In this document: piece after piece, positions 8,572-17,340 of the stretch
Layout: every line of letters begins with the position of its first letter
Position numbering within the stretch: the first letter of the stretch is position 1
Origin: CAMLJR01 sp964631955
GTDB taxonomy: Bacteria > Pseudomonadota > Gammaproteobacteria > Pseudomonadales > CAMLJR01
Direction of reading: 5' to 3'
Length of the DNA: 64,000 bases
NCBI GenBank assembly: GCA_964631955.1
Contig: CAZWBA010000010.1
Location: 62,001-126,000, forward strand
Program-made: the position numbers and the translations under genes
The notes under the pieces: generated by a model
Told to the model about the DNA's origin: nothing
Database searches by the model: none
What the model saw: the letters and a program-made list of their open reading frames with translations, nothing else

Positions 8572-9396
8572 TCAACGTACGCCTGCACCTGCTTTGCCGG
8601 TATCGGCGCCCGTTTTGACCGGTGTCGACGAAGGCTGTTGCGCAAGCAGAATCTTCAATAACGAACGATAGGCTTCGACACCGCGACTCGCGGGATCGAA
8701 TTGCGAAGGCAATTTACCGGCACGGCTCGCATCGCGAAAACGCGTATCGATAGGAATGATGCCGGGCCAGATGCGGCCTTCATATTCGTGGCGCAATGTG
8801 TGCAGACTCGAAACTGCTGCATGCGTGCGGCGATCGAACATAGTCGGAATAATCAGATAAGGCAGCGATTTCTGTGTCGAGCGCGCGAGCATTTCGAGCG
8901 TGCGCAGCATGCGCTCCAGACCTTTGAGCGCGAGAAATTCGGTCTGCACGGGAATCAATAAACGCTCGCACGCAGCGAGTGCGTTGATCATCAGCGCGCC
9001 GAGCACGGGCGGCGTATCGATCAACGCGTAATCGAAATCATCCCACAGCAGCGCTAACGCTTTACTTACGCGCACACCCGACCCCTGCAACGAACGCCGT
9101 TCGACCGTTGCCAGCGCGGGACTTGCCGCGAGTAACTGCATCGTCGTGCCGCTGGCTGGAACGAGCAGTTGTTTCGCTTCGGCCGTGCTCGCAATGACCT
9201 GCTCGGAAAATAAATTGAAGGCGGACGTAGGAACTTCTTCGGGGTTGTAACCGAAATAACTGGTCAGCGATCCGTGCGGATCGAGATCGACAAGGAGCAC
9301 GCGGGCGCCGCGTTCGGCCAGCAGGCCGGCAAGGGCGACCGTCGTCGTGGTTTTACCCACGCCGCCCTTTTGATTTGCGATGGCCCAAATATGCAC
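8572..9396 (-). CDS. ParA-family ATPase of the chemotaxis cluster (ParC-like)
   Basis: A ParA/MinD-type ATPase that, by family, places chemotaxis arrays at the cell pole. The 274-residue protein has a deviant Walker A NQKGGVGKTTT near its N-terminus, VLLVDLDPHGSLTSYFGY (A') and YALIDTPP (Walker B). I chose GTG 9394-9396 because a GGAG lies six bases upstream and translation begins directly at HIWAIANQKGG; a TTG at 9423 would add nine residues. A sigma-54-type promoter at 9501-9515 precedes it, giving a leader of about 93 bases. It heads the parA–cheW-like–cheW–DUF2802 unit. Confidence 0.9.
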   Translation of the reverse strand: MHIWAIANQKGGVGKTTTTVALAGLLAERGARVLLVDLDPHGSLTSYFGYNPEEVPTSAFNLFSEQVIASTAEAKQLLVPASGTTMQLLAASPALATVERRSLQGSGVRVSKALALLWDDFDYALIDTPPVLGALMINALAACERLLIPVQTEFLALKGLERMLRTLEMLARSTQKSLPYLIIPTMFDRRTHAAVSSLHTLRHEYEGRIWPGIIPIDTRFRDASRAGKLPSQFDPASRGVEAYRSLLKILLAQQPSSTPVKTGADTGKAGAGVR

Positions 9397-9568
9397 GCTG
9401 CACTCCGCGACGCCCTGCGCCAAAAGGTGTTGCCACCTTTCGGAATTTCACGAGAAAGACGTCAAAAAATTGTTGTCGCACTCTGTCGACGGTGTTTAGA
9501 GCAAATAGTCTGCCATTTGAATGACAACGGCGACCGACCGGACACGCCAGCGATCGCTGAAGATAAGG
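9397..9568 (-). promoter_or_regulatory. Sigma-54 promoter region of the parA-cheW unit
   Basis: This 172-base gap between motD and parA contains TGGCAGACTATTTGCT on the minus strand (9516-9501). It matches the RpoN consensus TGGCACGN4TTGCW, with GG at 9514-9513 and GC at 9502-9501 separated by exactly ten bases. The start of transcription would be near 9489. Sigma-54 promoters need an activator (FleQ or FleR in related flagellar systems); I did not find its site. It implies parA, both cheW-type genes and the DUF2802 gene are expressed with the flagellar hierarchy, separately from motCD. Confidence 0.7.
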
Positions 9569-10492
9569 TTAGGGGGTTTTCCGGGGGTTTGCATCCGCTG
9601 GGACTGGCTGTGATGGCACCGGCGCGGTTTGCGGCAGGCCGGTATCTATCGGCGATGGAATGGCTGCGGCGGCATTGGCGGAAACATCCGACGGATTCAG
9701 CTCCTGCAGCTGCGGGCGCAGCGCACCGGTTTTTGAAATCATCAGCACGACGCGCCGATTCTTCGCGCGATTCTCGGGTGAATCATTCAGCACTTTGGGC
9801 TGAAACTCGCCATACCCCGCCGCCACCAGACGCGACGCATCGAAACCTTCCTCGATAAATAATTGCACGACGGCCGCGGCGCGCGCCGACGACAATTCCC
9901 AGTTGCTTGGATAACGCACATTGTGAATGGGGCGATCGTCGGTGAACCCTTCGACACGCACCGCATTTTTTTCATCTTTCAAGATGTCGGAAATTTTGCC
10001 GAGCAATTCCAGCGCATGATTGCTCAGGGTGGCATCGCCGCTATCGAACAACAGCGAGGAACTCATTTCGACTTCGAGCCATTCCTCGTTACCACGCAGC
10101 GATACCAGATTCTGCTTCATCAGATCGCCGAAGGCTTTTTCGATCTCGCTGGCGATCTGTTTGAATTCATCGGCGAGACGACCGTCCTGCATCTGCTGCT
10201 GTTCGGTTTGTGCCTGCGCAATTTTTTCACTGGCCGCCTCGCCGTTCAGCTTGATGAGATTGGCGGGATTGGATTTCGCCGTTTCGCCGACCTGAATCGG
10301 TTTCAGGGAAAGCTCGGGCTGATTGAATGCATCTTCGAGCGTATTCGACAGCACGCGGTACTTGCTTTCGTTCACCTGCGAAATCGAATACATCACCACG
10401 AAGAACGCGAACAGCAGCGTGATGAAATCGGCGTACGAAACCAGCCAGCGCTCGTGGTTGGCATGTTCTTCGTGACCCTTGCGTCGCCCCAT
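9569..10492 (-). CDS. motD: Flagellar motor stator protein MotD
   Basis: MotD is the B-type stator subunit that pairs with MotC and anchors to peptidoglycan. The 307-residue protein starts MGRRKGHEEHANHERW, has one membrane span after it (WLVSYADFITLLFAFFVVMY) with the conserved proton-path Asp in SYADF, a coiled linker, and an OmpA-like domain (VEGFTDDRPIHNVRYPSNWELSSARA...). A Pro/Ala-rich tail ends the protein. ATG 10490-10492 was chosen for its GAGG seven bases upstream; a longer frame reaches 10549 inside motC. It follows motC by 22 bases. Confidence 0.95.
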   Translation of the reverse strand: MGRRKGHEEHANHERWLVSYADFITLLFAFFVVMYSISQVNESKYRVLSNTLEDAFNQPELSLKPIQVGETAKSNPANLIKLNGEAASEKIAQAQTEQQQMQDGRLADEFKQIASEIEKAFGDLMKQNLVSLRGNEEWLEVEMSSSLLFDSGDATLSNHALELLGKISDILKDEKNAVRVEGFTDDRPIHNVRYPSNWELSSARAAAVVQLFIEEGFDASRLVAAGYGEFQPKVLNDSPENRAKNRRVVLMISKTGALRPQLQELNPSDVSANAAAAIPSPIDTGLPQTAPVPSQPVPADANPRKTP

Positions 10493-10514
10493 GACGTGCC
10501 TCGCGAGATCGCTA

Positions 10515-11258
10515 TCAGGAATCGACGAAGCCGTTGAGCTTGAGCTCAATCGCGCGCGGATTTTCGCCTTCGGCGATGGCGATCACGCCTTCGATCAGCA
10601 TCTCCCTGTATTGCGACTGGATACGCGCATGCGTGCGCAATTTGCTCGCCACCGGCAGAAAAAATAAATTCGCGAACGACACGCCGTAAATGGTCGCGAC
10701 GAATGCCGTGGCGATACCGGGACCGAGCTTGCTCGGATCGGCGAGATTGCCCATCACGTGAATCAGGCCGAGTACCGCGCCGATGATGCCGATGGTCGGC
10801 GAATAACCGCCCATCGCTTCGAAATATTTTGAGGCGTCGACATCGCGCTGCTCGCGCAAATCGGATTCGAGTTCCATCACCGCGCGAATCGAATCGGGTT
10901 CGCTGCCGTCGACGAGTAATTGCAGACCTTTGCGCGCGAATAAATCGCGTTCGGTATCGGCGACGGTTTCAAGCCCCAGCAAACCTTCCTTGCGCGCGGC
11001 CATCGCCCAGCGCACGATCTTGCCGACGCCGCCCTTGAAATCGAGCGCGGGCGGAGAAAATACATAACGCAGGTTGTACCAGGCCAGGCGCAATGTCGCG
11101 ATCGGTGTCTGCAATGCGGCTGCGCCGAAGGTGCCGCCGGTCACAATCAGAAATGCGGGCAGATTGACGAGCGCGCCGAGGTGGCCGCCTTCGAGCCAGT
11201 TGCCGCCGAGAATGGCGATCAGACCGATGGCAATTCCGACTATGCTCAGCACATCCAT
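10515..11258 (-). CDS. motC: Flagellar motor stator protein MotC
   Basis: MotC is the A-type, four-span stator subunit forming the ion channel with MotD. The 247-residue protein has membrane segments near residues 1-20, 30-50, 150-170 and 180-205, and the cytoplasmic loop with charged residues that meet FliG. Conserved EAMGGYSPTIGIIGAVLGLIHVM precedes the third span. Length is normal. It sits between cheB and motD with short gaps, as in Pseudomonas. The motAB alternative set is not in this window. Confidence 0.95.
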   Translation of the reverse strand: MDVLSIVGIAIGLIAILGGNWLEGGHLGALVNLPAFLIVTGGTFGAAALQTPIATLRLAWYNLRYVFSPPALDFKGGVGKIVRWAMAARKEGLLGLETVADTERDLFARKGLQLLVDGSEPDSIRAVMELESDLREQRDVDASKYFEAMGGYSPTIGIIGAVLGLIHVMGNLADPSKLGPGIATAFVATIYGVSFANLFFLPVASKLRTHARIQSQYREMLIEGVIAIAEGENPRAIELKLNGFVDS

Positions 11259-11313
11259 GATTAATCGATTCCCCTCATCGCTTGTCGTTCATCATAGAAA
11301 GCGCGTTCATCGT

Positions 11314-12438
11314 TTAGCTCAACTCCGCAAGGCGCGGCCCGATGGCATTCAGCGCGAGAATTTCATCGGTGAGATTCGCTTTCGCGACCGCCATCGGCAT
11401 GCCGTAAATCACCGAGCTCGCTTCGTCCTGTGCCCATACCGATGCGCCGTTCTGCTTGAGCACGCGCGCACCCTCACAGCCGTCGGCACCCATGCCGGTG
11501 AGCACGATCGCGAGCACCTGATCGCGATAAATATTCGCCGCGGATGCAAAGGTGATATCGACACAGGGTTTGTAATTGACGCGTTCATCGCCCGGCAATA
11601 TTTTTACTTTGCCGCCTTTACTGATCATCAATTGTTTGCCGCCGGGTGCGAGCAAGGCGAGGCCGGGTCGTAACGAATCGCCATCGGCCGCTTCCTTCAC
11701 ATCGATTTTGCAAACGCTGTTCAGACGCTCGGCGAAGGCCGAGGTGAAGGTGCCCGGCATATGCTGAATCAGTACGATCGGCGACGGGAAGTTTTTAGGT
11801 AATGCGGTAAGCACTTGCTGCAACGCAACGGGACCGCCCGTTGAAGTGCCGATGGCGACCAATGCGTAATGTTTGCGCGCGCGTGTCGCTGCTGCAGGTC
11901 GCACCGGCTCGGCGATTTTTTGCGGCGCGGGCGCAGCGGCGGGTTTTTCCCTGACCGGCATCTCTCTAACGGATTGTTTGAGCGGCGCTGGCGGCGGCGT
12001 TGCAGGCCGCGAGACGGAAGCCGGTACCGATGCGCGCTTGCGCGCCTTCGCGACCATGTTGATGCGCTCGGCGAGTTTGTTTTTCAGCTCGACCGCATTG
12101 CGCGAAATCTCATCGAAATTTTTCGGCAGATAATCGACCGCGCCCGCTTCGAGCGAATCGAAAGTGACACGCGCGCCTTCGTAGGTCAGCGACGAAAACA
12201 TCAGAATCGGCGTCGGCTGTTTCGCCATGATTTCGCGCACGGCGGAAATGCCATCCATGATCGGCATTTCGTAATCCATGGTGATGACGTCGGGTTTCAA
12301 TTCGAGCGTTTTGGCGACGCCTTCGCGTCCATTGCTCGCAGTGCCGACCACGCGCAGCCCCGGGCATTGATCGATCATCTCGGTCAACCGGCGCCGGAAA
12401 AAACTGGAGTCATCGACAATGAGGACGGTAACCGTCAT
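11314..12438 (-). CDS. cheB: Chemotaxis methylesterase/deamidase CheB
   Basis: CheB removes methyl groups from receptor glutamates and is activated by CheA phosphorylation. The 374-residue protein has an N-terminal receiver domain (VLIVDDS; phospho-acceptor Asp55 in TMDYEMP; Lys in LPKNF), a Pro/Ala-rich linker (about residues 135-180), and the catalytic domain with the Ser-His-Asp set in GTSTGGP, IQHMP and GMGADG. It is the fourth gene of cheYZAB and is separated from cheA by 62 bases containing a hairpin repeat. Confidence 0.97.
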   Translation of the reverse strand: MTVTVLIVDDSSFFRRRLTEMIDQCPGLRVVGTASNGREGVAKTLELKPDVITMDYEMPIMDGISAVREIMAKQPTPILMFSSLTYEGARVTFDSLEAGAVDYLPKNFDEISRNAVELKNKLAERINMVAKARKRASVPASVSRPATPPPAPLKQSVREMPVREKPAAAPAPQKIAEPVRPAAATRARKHYALVAIGTSTGGPVALQQVLTALPKNFPSPIVLIQHMPGTFTSAFAERLNSVCKIDVKEAADGDSLRPGLALLAPGGKQLMISKGGKVKILPGDERVNYKPCVDITFASAANIYRDQVLAIVLTGMGADGCEGARVLKQNGASVWAQDEASSVIYGMPMAVAKANLTDEILALNAIGPRLAELS

Positions 12439-12472
12439 GTACTACCTCAAAATATTTGCTTTTAATCCCCTC

Positions 12473-12490
12473 TCCCCCAGGGAGAGGGTG
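12473..12490. repeat. Hairpin repeat CCCTCTCCC…GGGAGAGGG between cheA and cheB
   Basis: An inverted repeat (arms CCCTCTCC and GGAGAGGG, short CCAG loop) fills the cheA-cheB gap, followed by TGAGGG. Variants of the same C/T-rich hairpin recur at about 42567-42588 (fliH-fliG gap) and 53983-54006 (after tesA). It has no T-run, so a Rho-independent terminator is unlikely; it looks like a small dispersed intergenic repeat. Whether it slows RNA decay or transcription is unknown. Confidence 0.6.
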
Positions 12491-12500
12491 AGGGCGAAAA

Positions 12501-14822
12501 TCACCGCGCATAACGTTTGAGCATGCTCGGCACATCGAGAATCAAGGCGATGCGGCCATCGCCCGTGATCGTCGCGCCGGCCATGCCCGGCGTTCCCTGC
12601 AACATTTTGCCGAGCGGTTTGATCACCACTTCTTCCTGGCCGATCAATTGATCGACCACGAAACCGACGCGCTGCATTCCGACCGAAACGATCACCACAT
12701 GCGCTTCTTCGGGACGCGGTTCGCCATAGCTGTTCTTCACCAGCCAGCTTTTCAGGAAAAATAACGGAATCGCTTTGTCGCGCACGGTGATGACTTCGCG
12801 GCCATCGATCACGTTCACGCGGCGCAGATCCATATGAAAAATTTCATTGACGCTGGCAAGCGGCAGCGCAAAGGTTTGCTGGCCGAGCATCACCATCAGC
12901 GTCGGCATGATCGCGAGCGTGAGCGGCACTTTAATAACGAGTCGCGTGCCTTCGCCGATTTTCGAAATGATCTGGATCTGGCCGTTGAGCTGCGAAATTT
13001 TGGTTTTCACGACATCCATGCCGACGCCGCGACCCGATACATCCGAAATTTCGGTCTTGGTTGAAAAGCCCGGCAGGAAAATCAGATTGAAACATTCGGT
13101 ATCGCTGAGGCGCGCGGCGGCATCGGTGTCGAGCAGACCTTTTTCCACGGCTTTCTGCCGCAGGATTTCCACATCCATACCGCCGCCGTCGTCGGTGATC
13201 GACAGCAGGATGTGATCGCCCTCCTGCTCGGCGGCGAGAATGATTTTTCCCGCGCGCGGCTTGCCGGCTTTTTCGCGTTTTTCGGGATTTTCGATGCCGT
13301 GATCGACCGCATTGCGCACCAGATGCACCAACGGATCGGCTAACGCTTCGACCAGGTTTTTATCGAGATCGGTCTCTTCGCCCTGCAATTCGAGCATCAC
13401 TTCCTTTTTGAGGCTGCGCGCAAGGTCGCGCACGACGCGCGGGAAACGGCCGAAGACTTTCTTGATCGGCTGCATGCGCGTTTTCATCACGGCGGTCTGC
13501 AGGTCCGCGGTGACGACATCGAGATTGCCGACCGCTTTCGACAGGGCTTCGTCGCCGCTTTTCGCCCCGAGCCGCACCAGACGGTTACGCACGAGCACGA
13601 GTTCGCCGACCATATTCATGATGTCGTCGAGACGCTGCGTATCGACACGCACGGTGGTTTCCGCTGCTGCGCCACCCGCTTTTTGCGCATCGGCATCGTC
13701 GCCGCTTGCAGCGGGTTTTTCTGCGGATTTCGTTGCAGAGAGAGGCGCCGCCGCAGGCGCAGCTGGCTTGGAAACAGGAGCGGGAGCCGGTGCAGGCTTG
13801 CTCGCCGCGGCGGGCGTTTTTGCGGCGCCGTTGATTTCGGTGATCTTCGCGTTTGCCGCTGCCATATTCGCGGCGGCGCTATCTTTCACGGGAGCGGCAG
13901 CAGCACCCGGCCCCTTGCCCTTGCCGTGCAGCTGATCGAGCAACGCTTCGAACTCATCGTCCTCGATCTGATCGTCACCGCCGGTTGCGGCCGGTGCTGT
14001 CGGTGCTGTCGGTGCTGTCGGTGCTGTCGGTGCTGTCGGTGCTGTCGGTGCATTGACGCCCGGCGCCTTGCCCGTGCCGTGCAACTGATCGAGCAGCGCA
14101 TCGAATTCGTCTTCGGTGATCTCGTCGGAGTCGGCCTCTGCACCGGTGTGCACGGAGGCCGTTGCCGCAGCAGGCGCGCCGCCGTGTTTGCCCTTCCCGT
14201 GCAATTGATCGAGCAGCGCCTCGAATTCATCATCGTTGATGTCATCACTGCCGGCCGCTGCGGCAGGGGCCGGCGCACTGCCTGGCGCCAGCGCATCGAG
14301 AAACTGTTCGAACTCGGCATCGGTGATATCGCCCGATGGCGTTTCGGCATGGGCTTCTGCAGCGATGGCTGCCTCAGAAATTTCTGCGGCGATCGATTCT
14401 TCAACAGCGGGTGCGGGCGCTGCCGCTTCCGCATCGCCATGCACCAGTTGTTCGAGATGCGCGAGCAGGGCCGGATCGGCAGGCGTGGGCTGTTCGCCGG
14501 ATTTCACCTGATCGAACATTTCATTGACGGCATCGAGCGCCTGCAGCACCACGTCCATCAAGGCGGAATTCACGCTGCGCTGACCATTGCGCAGCATGTC
14601 GAAAAGATTCTCGGTGATGTGGCAGCACTCGACGAGTGCGTTCAGCTGCAAAAAGCCGGCACCGCCTTTCACGGTATGGAAACCACGGAAGATGGCATTG
14701 AGCAAATCGCGATCGTCGGGGCGCTGCTCGAGTTCGACGAGCTGCTCCGAAAGTCGCTCAAGAATTTCACCCGCCTCGACGAGAAAGTCCTGCAGAATTT
14801 CTTCGTCTTCACCGAAACTCAT
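12501..14822 (-). CDS. cheA: Chemotaxis histidine kinase CheA
   Basis: CheA autophosphorylates and passes phosphate to CheY and CheB. The 773-residue protein has an Hpt domain (IFRGFHTVKGGAGFL; phospho-His49), dimerisation and HATPase domains (LVRNAVDHGIE, DDGGGMD, GRGVGMDVV) and a C-terminal CheW-like domain. The region between (about 130-370) is unusual: a Glu/Phe/Leu-Leu-Asp motif of the form DEFEALLDQLHGKGK occurs three times, a diverged fourth copy (DAEFEQFLDALAPG) precedes them, and an Ala-Pro-Thr repeat lies between two of them. No clear P2 domain is recognised, so the motifs may be CheY/CheB docking helices (inference). It is the third gene of cheYZAB. Confidence 0.96.
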   Translation of the reverse strand: MSFGEDEEILQDFLVEAGEILERLSEQLVELEQRPDDRDLLNAIFRGFHTVKGGAGFLQLNALVECCHITENLFDMLRNGQRSVNSALMDVVLQALDAVNEMFDQVKSGEQPTPADPALLAHLEQLVHGDAEAAAPAPAVEESIAAEISEAAIAAEAHAETPSGDITDAEFEQFLDALAPGSAPAPAAAAGSDDINDDEFEALLDQLHGKGKHGGAPAAATASVHTGAEADSDEITEDEFDALLDQLHGTGKAPGVNAPTAPTAPTAPTAPTAPTAPAATGGDDQIEDDEFEALLDQLHGKGKGPGAAAAPVKDSAAANMAAANAKITEINGAAKTPAAASKPAPAPAPVSKPAAPAAAPLSATKSAEKPAASGDDADAQKAGGAAAETTVRVDTQRLDDIMNMVGELVLVRNRLVRLGAKSGDEALSKAVGNLDVVTADLQTAVMKTRMQPIKKVFGRFPRVVRDLARSLKKEVMLELQGEETDLDKNLVEALADPLVHLVRNAVDHGIENPEKREKAGKPRAGKIILAAEQEGDHILLSITDDGGGMDVEILRQKAVEKGLLDTDAAARLSDTECFNLIFLPGFSTKTEISDVSGRGVGMDVVKTKISQLNGQIQIISKIGEGTRLVIKVPLTLAIMPTLMVMLGQQTFALPLASVNEIFHMDLRRVNVIDGREVITVRDKAIPLFFLKSWLVKNSYGEPRPEEAHVVIVSVGMQRVGFVVDQLIGQEEVVIKPLGKMLQGTPGMAGATITGDGRIALILDVPSMLKRYAR
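13993..14051 (-). repeat. 9-bp in-frame tandem repeat in cheA
   Basis: Six perfect copies of GGTGCTGTC (plus strand), plus a five-base partial copy, lie in the linker region of cheA. Read on the coding strand each unit encodes Ala-Pro-Thr. The unit is a multiple of three, so gain or loss of copies by slippage would change linker length without breaking the frame. Confidence 0.95.
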
Positions 14823-14932
14823 GCAATGTTCCTCTCTCCCGTGCTCGCCTTTGGCGTCTTGAAAATGAAACTTTGCAAGAGACAGGAAGCACTTTTAAAA
14901 CCGTCGTGAATTTTTTTTGAAACCGGTCTGCG

Positions 14933-15727
14933 CTAGAAACCCAGACTGGAAAGCAGATCGTCGACATCGTCCTGACCGGAGACCACATCGTCGCGTTTGT
15001 GCGCATTGATCTGCGGTCCTTCGGCAACGATATCGGCAGCGGGCCGGACGCGCTGCTCGGTTTCAGTCGTCCGAAACAGGCCGGTCAGCTGGTCGACCTG
15101 CCCCGCCACCCGCATCAGTTCGACCAGCCGCGCTTCGACTTCCTGCACCAGCGTGATGACCTTTCGGATTACCTGACCGGAAAGATCCTGGAAATCCTGC
15201 GCGAGCAGAATGGAATTGAATTTTGCCGATAGCTCGCTCGAATCGCGCGTGGCGTCGCCGAGAAAGGCATCCATGCGATGGTACAGCTCGCGAAATTCGT
15301 CGGGCTTCATCTCGCGGGTAATCAGACGCTGCCAGTCGGCGCGCAATGCGCTCGCGTTCGCGCCCAGTTTTTCGGCGAGAGGAATTCCCTCTTCCACCAT
15401 GTCCATGGTTTTATCGGCCGATTTCTGCGTGAGATTAATGACGTAATCGAGACGCTCCTGCGCATTCGCCATTTTCGACATGCTGTCGTGATCGAGACCC
15501 GTGGCGCCCGTTTCGATTTCGAAATTGCGGATGGCATCGTGCAGGCCGCGCGTCAGTTTGCCGACCTCGCGATAAATGCTGCGATCGCGCGCTTCGTTGA
15601 TCGTGCGGATGACATCGGCTGCCGCCGGAAAATCGCCGCGCTCCAGCTGTTCGACCAGCGACCGCGCGCGGTCTTTCAATTCATCCAGGAGTTCGTTCTG
15701 CCCTTCAAAGCTCTCTGCGCCCAACAT
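14933..15727 (-). CDS. cheZ: CheY-P phosphatase CheZ
   Basis: CheZ speeds dephosphorylation of CheY-P. The 264-residue protein is largely helical; the catalytic glutamine is in LLAQDFQDLSGQVIRK and the C-terminal CheY-binding peptide DDVDDLLSSLGF is intact. It lies between cheY (20-base gap) and cheA (110-base gap). The gap to cheA holds CAAAGTTT on the minus strand, resembling a sigma-28 −35, but I found no convincing −10 at the right distance. Confidence 0.95.
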   Translation of the reverse strand: MLGAESFEGQNELLDELKDRARSLVEQLERGDFPAAADVIRTINEARDRSIYREVGKLTRGLHDAIRNFEIETGATGLDHDSMSKMANAQERLDYVINLTQKSADKTMDMVEEGIPLAEKLGANASALRADWQRLITREMKPDEFRELYHRMDAFLGDATRDSSELSAKFNSILLAQDFQDLSGQVIRKVITLVQEVEARLVELMRVAGQVDQLTGLFRTTETEQRVRPAADIVAEGPQINAHKRDDVVSGQDDVDDLLSSLGF

Positions 15728-15747
15728 AACTCACGTCTCGTCAGTTG

Positions 15748-16140
15748 TTATTTTGCCGCGTCCACGCGCTCGAAGATTTTTTCGATCTTCTCTTTGAGCA
15801 CGGCGGCGGTGAACGGCTTGACTACGTAGCCGTTAACACCGGCCTGCGCAGCTTCGATGATCTGGTCGCGCTTGGCTTCAGCGGTGACCATGAGGATGGG
15901 GAGGTTTTTGAGTTTTTCGTCGGCGCGTACCGCTTTGAGCAGATCGATTCCCGTCATGCCCGGCATGTTCCAGTCGGTGACGAGAAAATCGAAGTTACCG
16001 CTTTGCAGCATGGGCAGCGCGCTCGACCCGTCGTCGGCTTCGGACGTATTGGTGAAGCCGAGATCGCGCAGAAGATTTTTGATGATGCGTCTCATGGTCG
16101 AGAAATCATCGACAATGAGAATCTTCATATTTTTGTCCAA
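15748..16140 (-). CDS. cheY: Chemotaxis response regulator CheY
   Basis: CheY-P binds FliM/FliN to switch motor rotation. The 130-residue receiver has the acidic pair in ILIVDDF, phospho-acceptor Asp56 (LVTDWNMPG), Thr in VTAEA and Lys in VVKPF. I chose TTG 16138-16140 because AGGAGG lies five bases upstream of it; the usual family start (MKILIVDD, ATG at 16128) would have that Shine-Dalgarno 17 bases away. The TTG start adds only four residues. A sigma-28-like element lies about 250 bases upstream, consistent with FliA-dependent cheYZ expression in pseudomonads. Confidence 0.96.
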   Translation of the reverse strand: MDKNMKILIVDDFSTMRRIIKNLLRDLGFTNTSEADDGSSALPMLQSGNFDFLVTDWNMPGMTGIDLLKAVRADEKLKNLPILMVTAEAKRDQIIEAAQAGVNGYVVKPFTAAVLKEKIEKIFERVDAAK

Positions 16141-16502
16141 AGCAACCTCCTAACAATCAATCTAAGCGCCGCAGCTCTACATTTTCGTCCGCACTGCGAC
16201 ATTCTCGCCCGTACGGCACTGGTCGGTTTTTCTCGCCTGCTCTGCATCGCCTAGCCACGTCCTGCGAAGCCCCGTCGTGCGCACGAATTCGCGCGGCCGG
16301 GACGCGGCCCGCATTACCCTAGAGAGTCTAGTAGCAGAATCGAACCAGTCTAGTCGGAGATGGCGGAGACTGCGGAAATTACTCATGCCTATAACTGCTG
16401 ACGGAGCAAAAGCTTGAGTGAAACAGTTAAGTTTTTAATGCAGCAGGTTACGCCGTGAGCAAATGGTGCTTGCGCAGTGAACGAGTGAACCAGACACGCC
16501 GC
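16141..16502 (-). promoter_or_regulatory. fliA–cheY intergenic region with sigma-28-like promoter
   Basis: This 362-base gap has no gene I can support. On the minus strand, 16417-16391 reads TCAAGCTT, an 11-base spacer, then GCAGTTAT. Compared with the FliA consensus TAAAGTTT-N11-GCCGATAA it matches 6/8 and 5/8 with the exact spacing. It would give a cheY leader of about 245 bases, long for a promoter, so another start site may exist. The strong Shine-Dalgarno of cheY is at its downstream end. Confidence 0.45.
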
Positions 16503-17252
16503 TCAGCGATGCAGATCCTCGCTGGCCCAGTCGGCCATTTTTGCGCGCAGGCGCAGCGCGGCCTGGCTGTGAATCTGGCTCACGCGCGATTCGCTGACAC
16601 CGAGCACCAGACCGATTTCCTTGAGATTGAGCTCGTCGTCGTAATACAGCGACAGCACCAGGCGCTCGCGTTCGGGCAGCGAAGAAATCGCCACGGCCAG
16701 TTGCCGACGCAGCGATTCGCTCTGCACCTGCTGTGCGGGCGAAGGATTGTCGCCGGGAATGTAATCGTCGGGGCGCTCGTCGTCGCCGCCGAGATCCTCG
16801 TAACTGAACAGGCGCGTGCACAGCGAGTCGTGCGACATGTCGCGAAATTCTTCGAGCGATATGCCCAGATCGGCGGCCAGCTCCTGATCGGTGGCATCGC
16901 GACCCAGCCGCTTCTGCAGACGATTCATCGCCTCCTGAATGCGGCGACTGTTGCGATGCACCGATCGCGGCGCCCAGTCGCCGCGCCGCACTTCGTCGAT
17001 CATCGCGCCGCGAATGCGGATGCCCGCGTAGGTTTCGAAACTGGCGCCCTTGCTCGCGTCGTAATTGCGCGAGGCCTCGAGCAGACCGATGAGACCGGCC
17101 TGAATGAGATCGTCGACCTGCACGCTCGACGGCAGTCGCGCCAGCAGATGGTGGGCGATACGTTTGACCAGCGGGGAATGGCGCTCGATCAGCTGCTCCG
17201 GCGAATTGCCCTGCGCGGCGCCATACAGCGTCAGCCGATCGCCTTTAGTCAT
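16503..17252 (-). CDS. fliA: Flagellar sigma factor FliA (sigma-28)
   Basis: FliA directs RNA polymerase to late flagellar and chemotaxis promoters. The 249-residue protein has region 2 (LIQAGLIGLLEASRNYDASKGASFETYAGIRIRGAM..), region 3 and region 4 helix-turn-helix (LNLKEIGLVLGVSESRVSQIHSQA). ATG 17250-17252 (MTKGDRLTLYG) fits the family; alternative in-frame starts at 17282 and 17267 would add up to ten residues. It follows fleN by 88 bases and is the last gene of flhA-flhF-fleN-fliA. Confidence 0.96.
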   Translation of the reverse strand: MTKGDRLTLYGAAQGNSPEQLIERHSPLVKRIAHHLLARLPSSVQVDDLIQAGLIGLLEASRNYDASKGASFETYAGIRIRGAMIDEVRRGDWAPRSVHRNSRRIQEAMNRLQKRLGRDATDQELAADLGISLEEFRDMSHDSLCTRLFSYEDLGGDDERPDDYIPGDNPSPAQQVQSESLRRQLAVAISSLPERERLVLSLYYDDELNLKEIGLVLGVSESRVSQIHSQAALRLRAKMADWASEDLHR

Positions 17253-17340
17253 GGCTCGACAGCTCATGGAGTGACGGCTCATGGAATGACGGCGCCATCG
17301 GGAGTGTTTCCTTACCGTGCATCACAGTCGGTCGACTGTA

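Noticed and set aside
14840..14885. Sigma-28 promoter before cheA (CAAAGTTT)
   Set aside because: The −35 is good but the best −10 (GCCAAAGG) is poor and one base too far; not reported as a promoter.
13683..14909. A 408-codon open frame opposite cheA
   Set aside because: Composition is a mirror of the repetitive cheA linker (runs of Arg/Cys); no recognisable domain or start signal.
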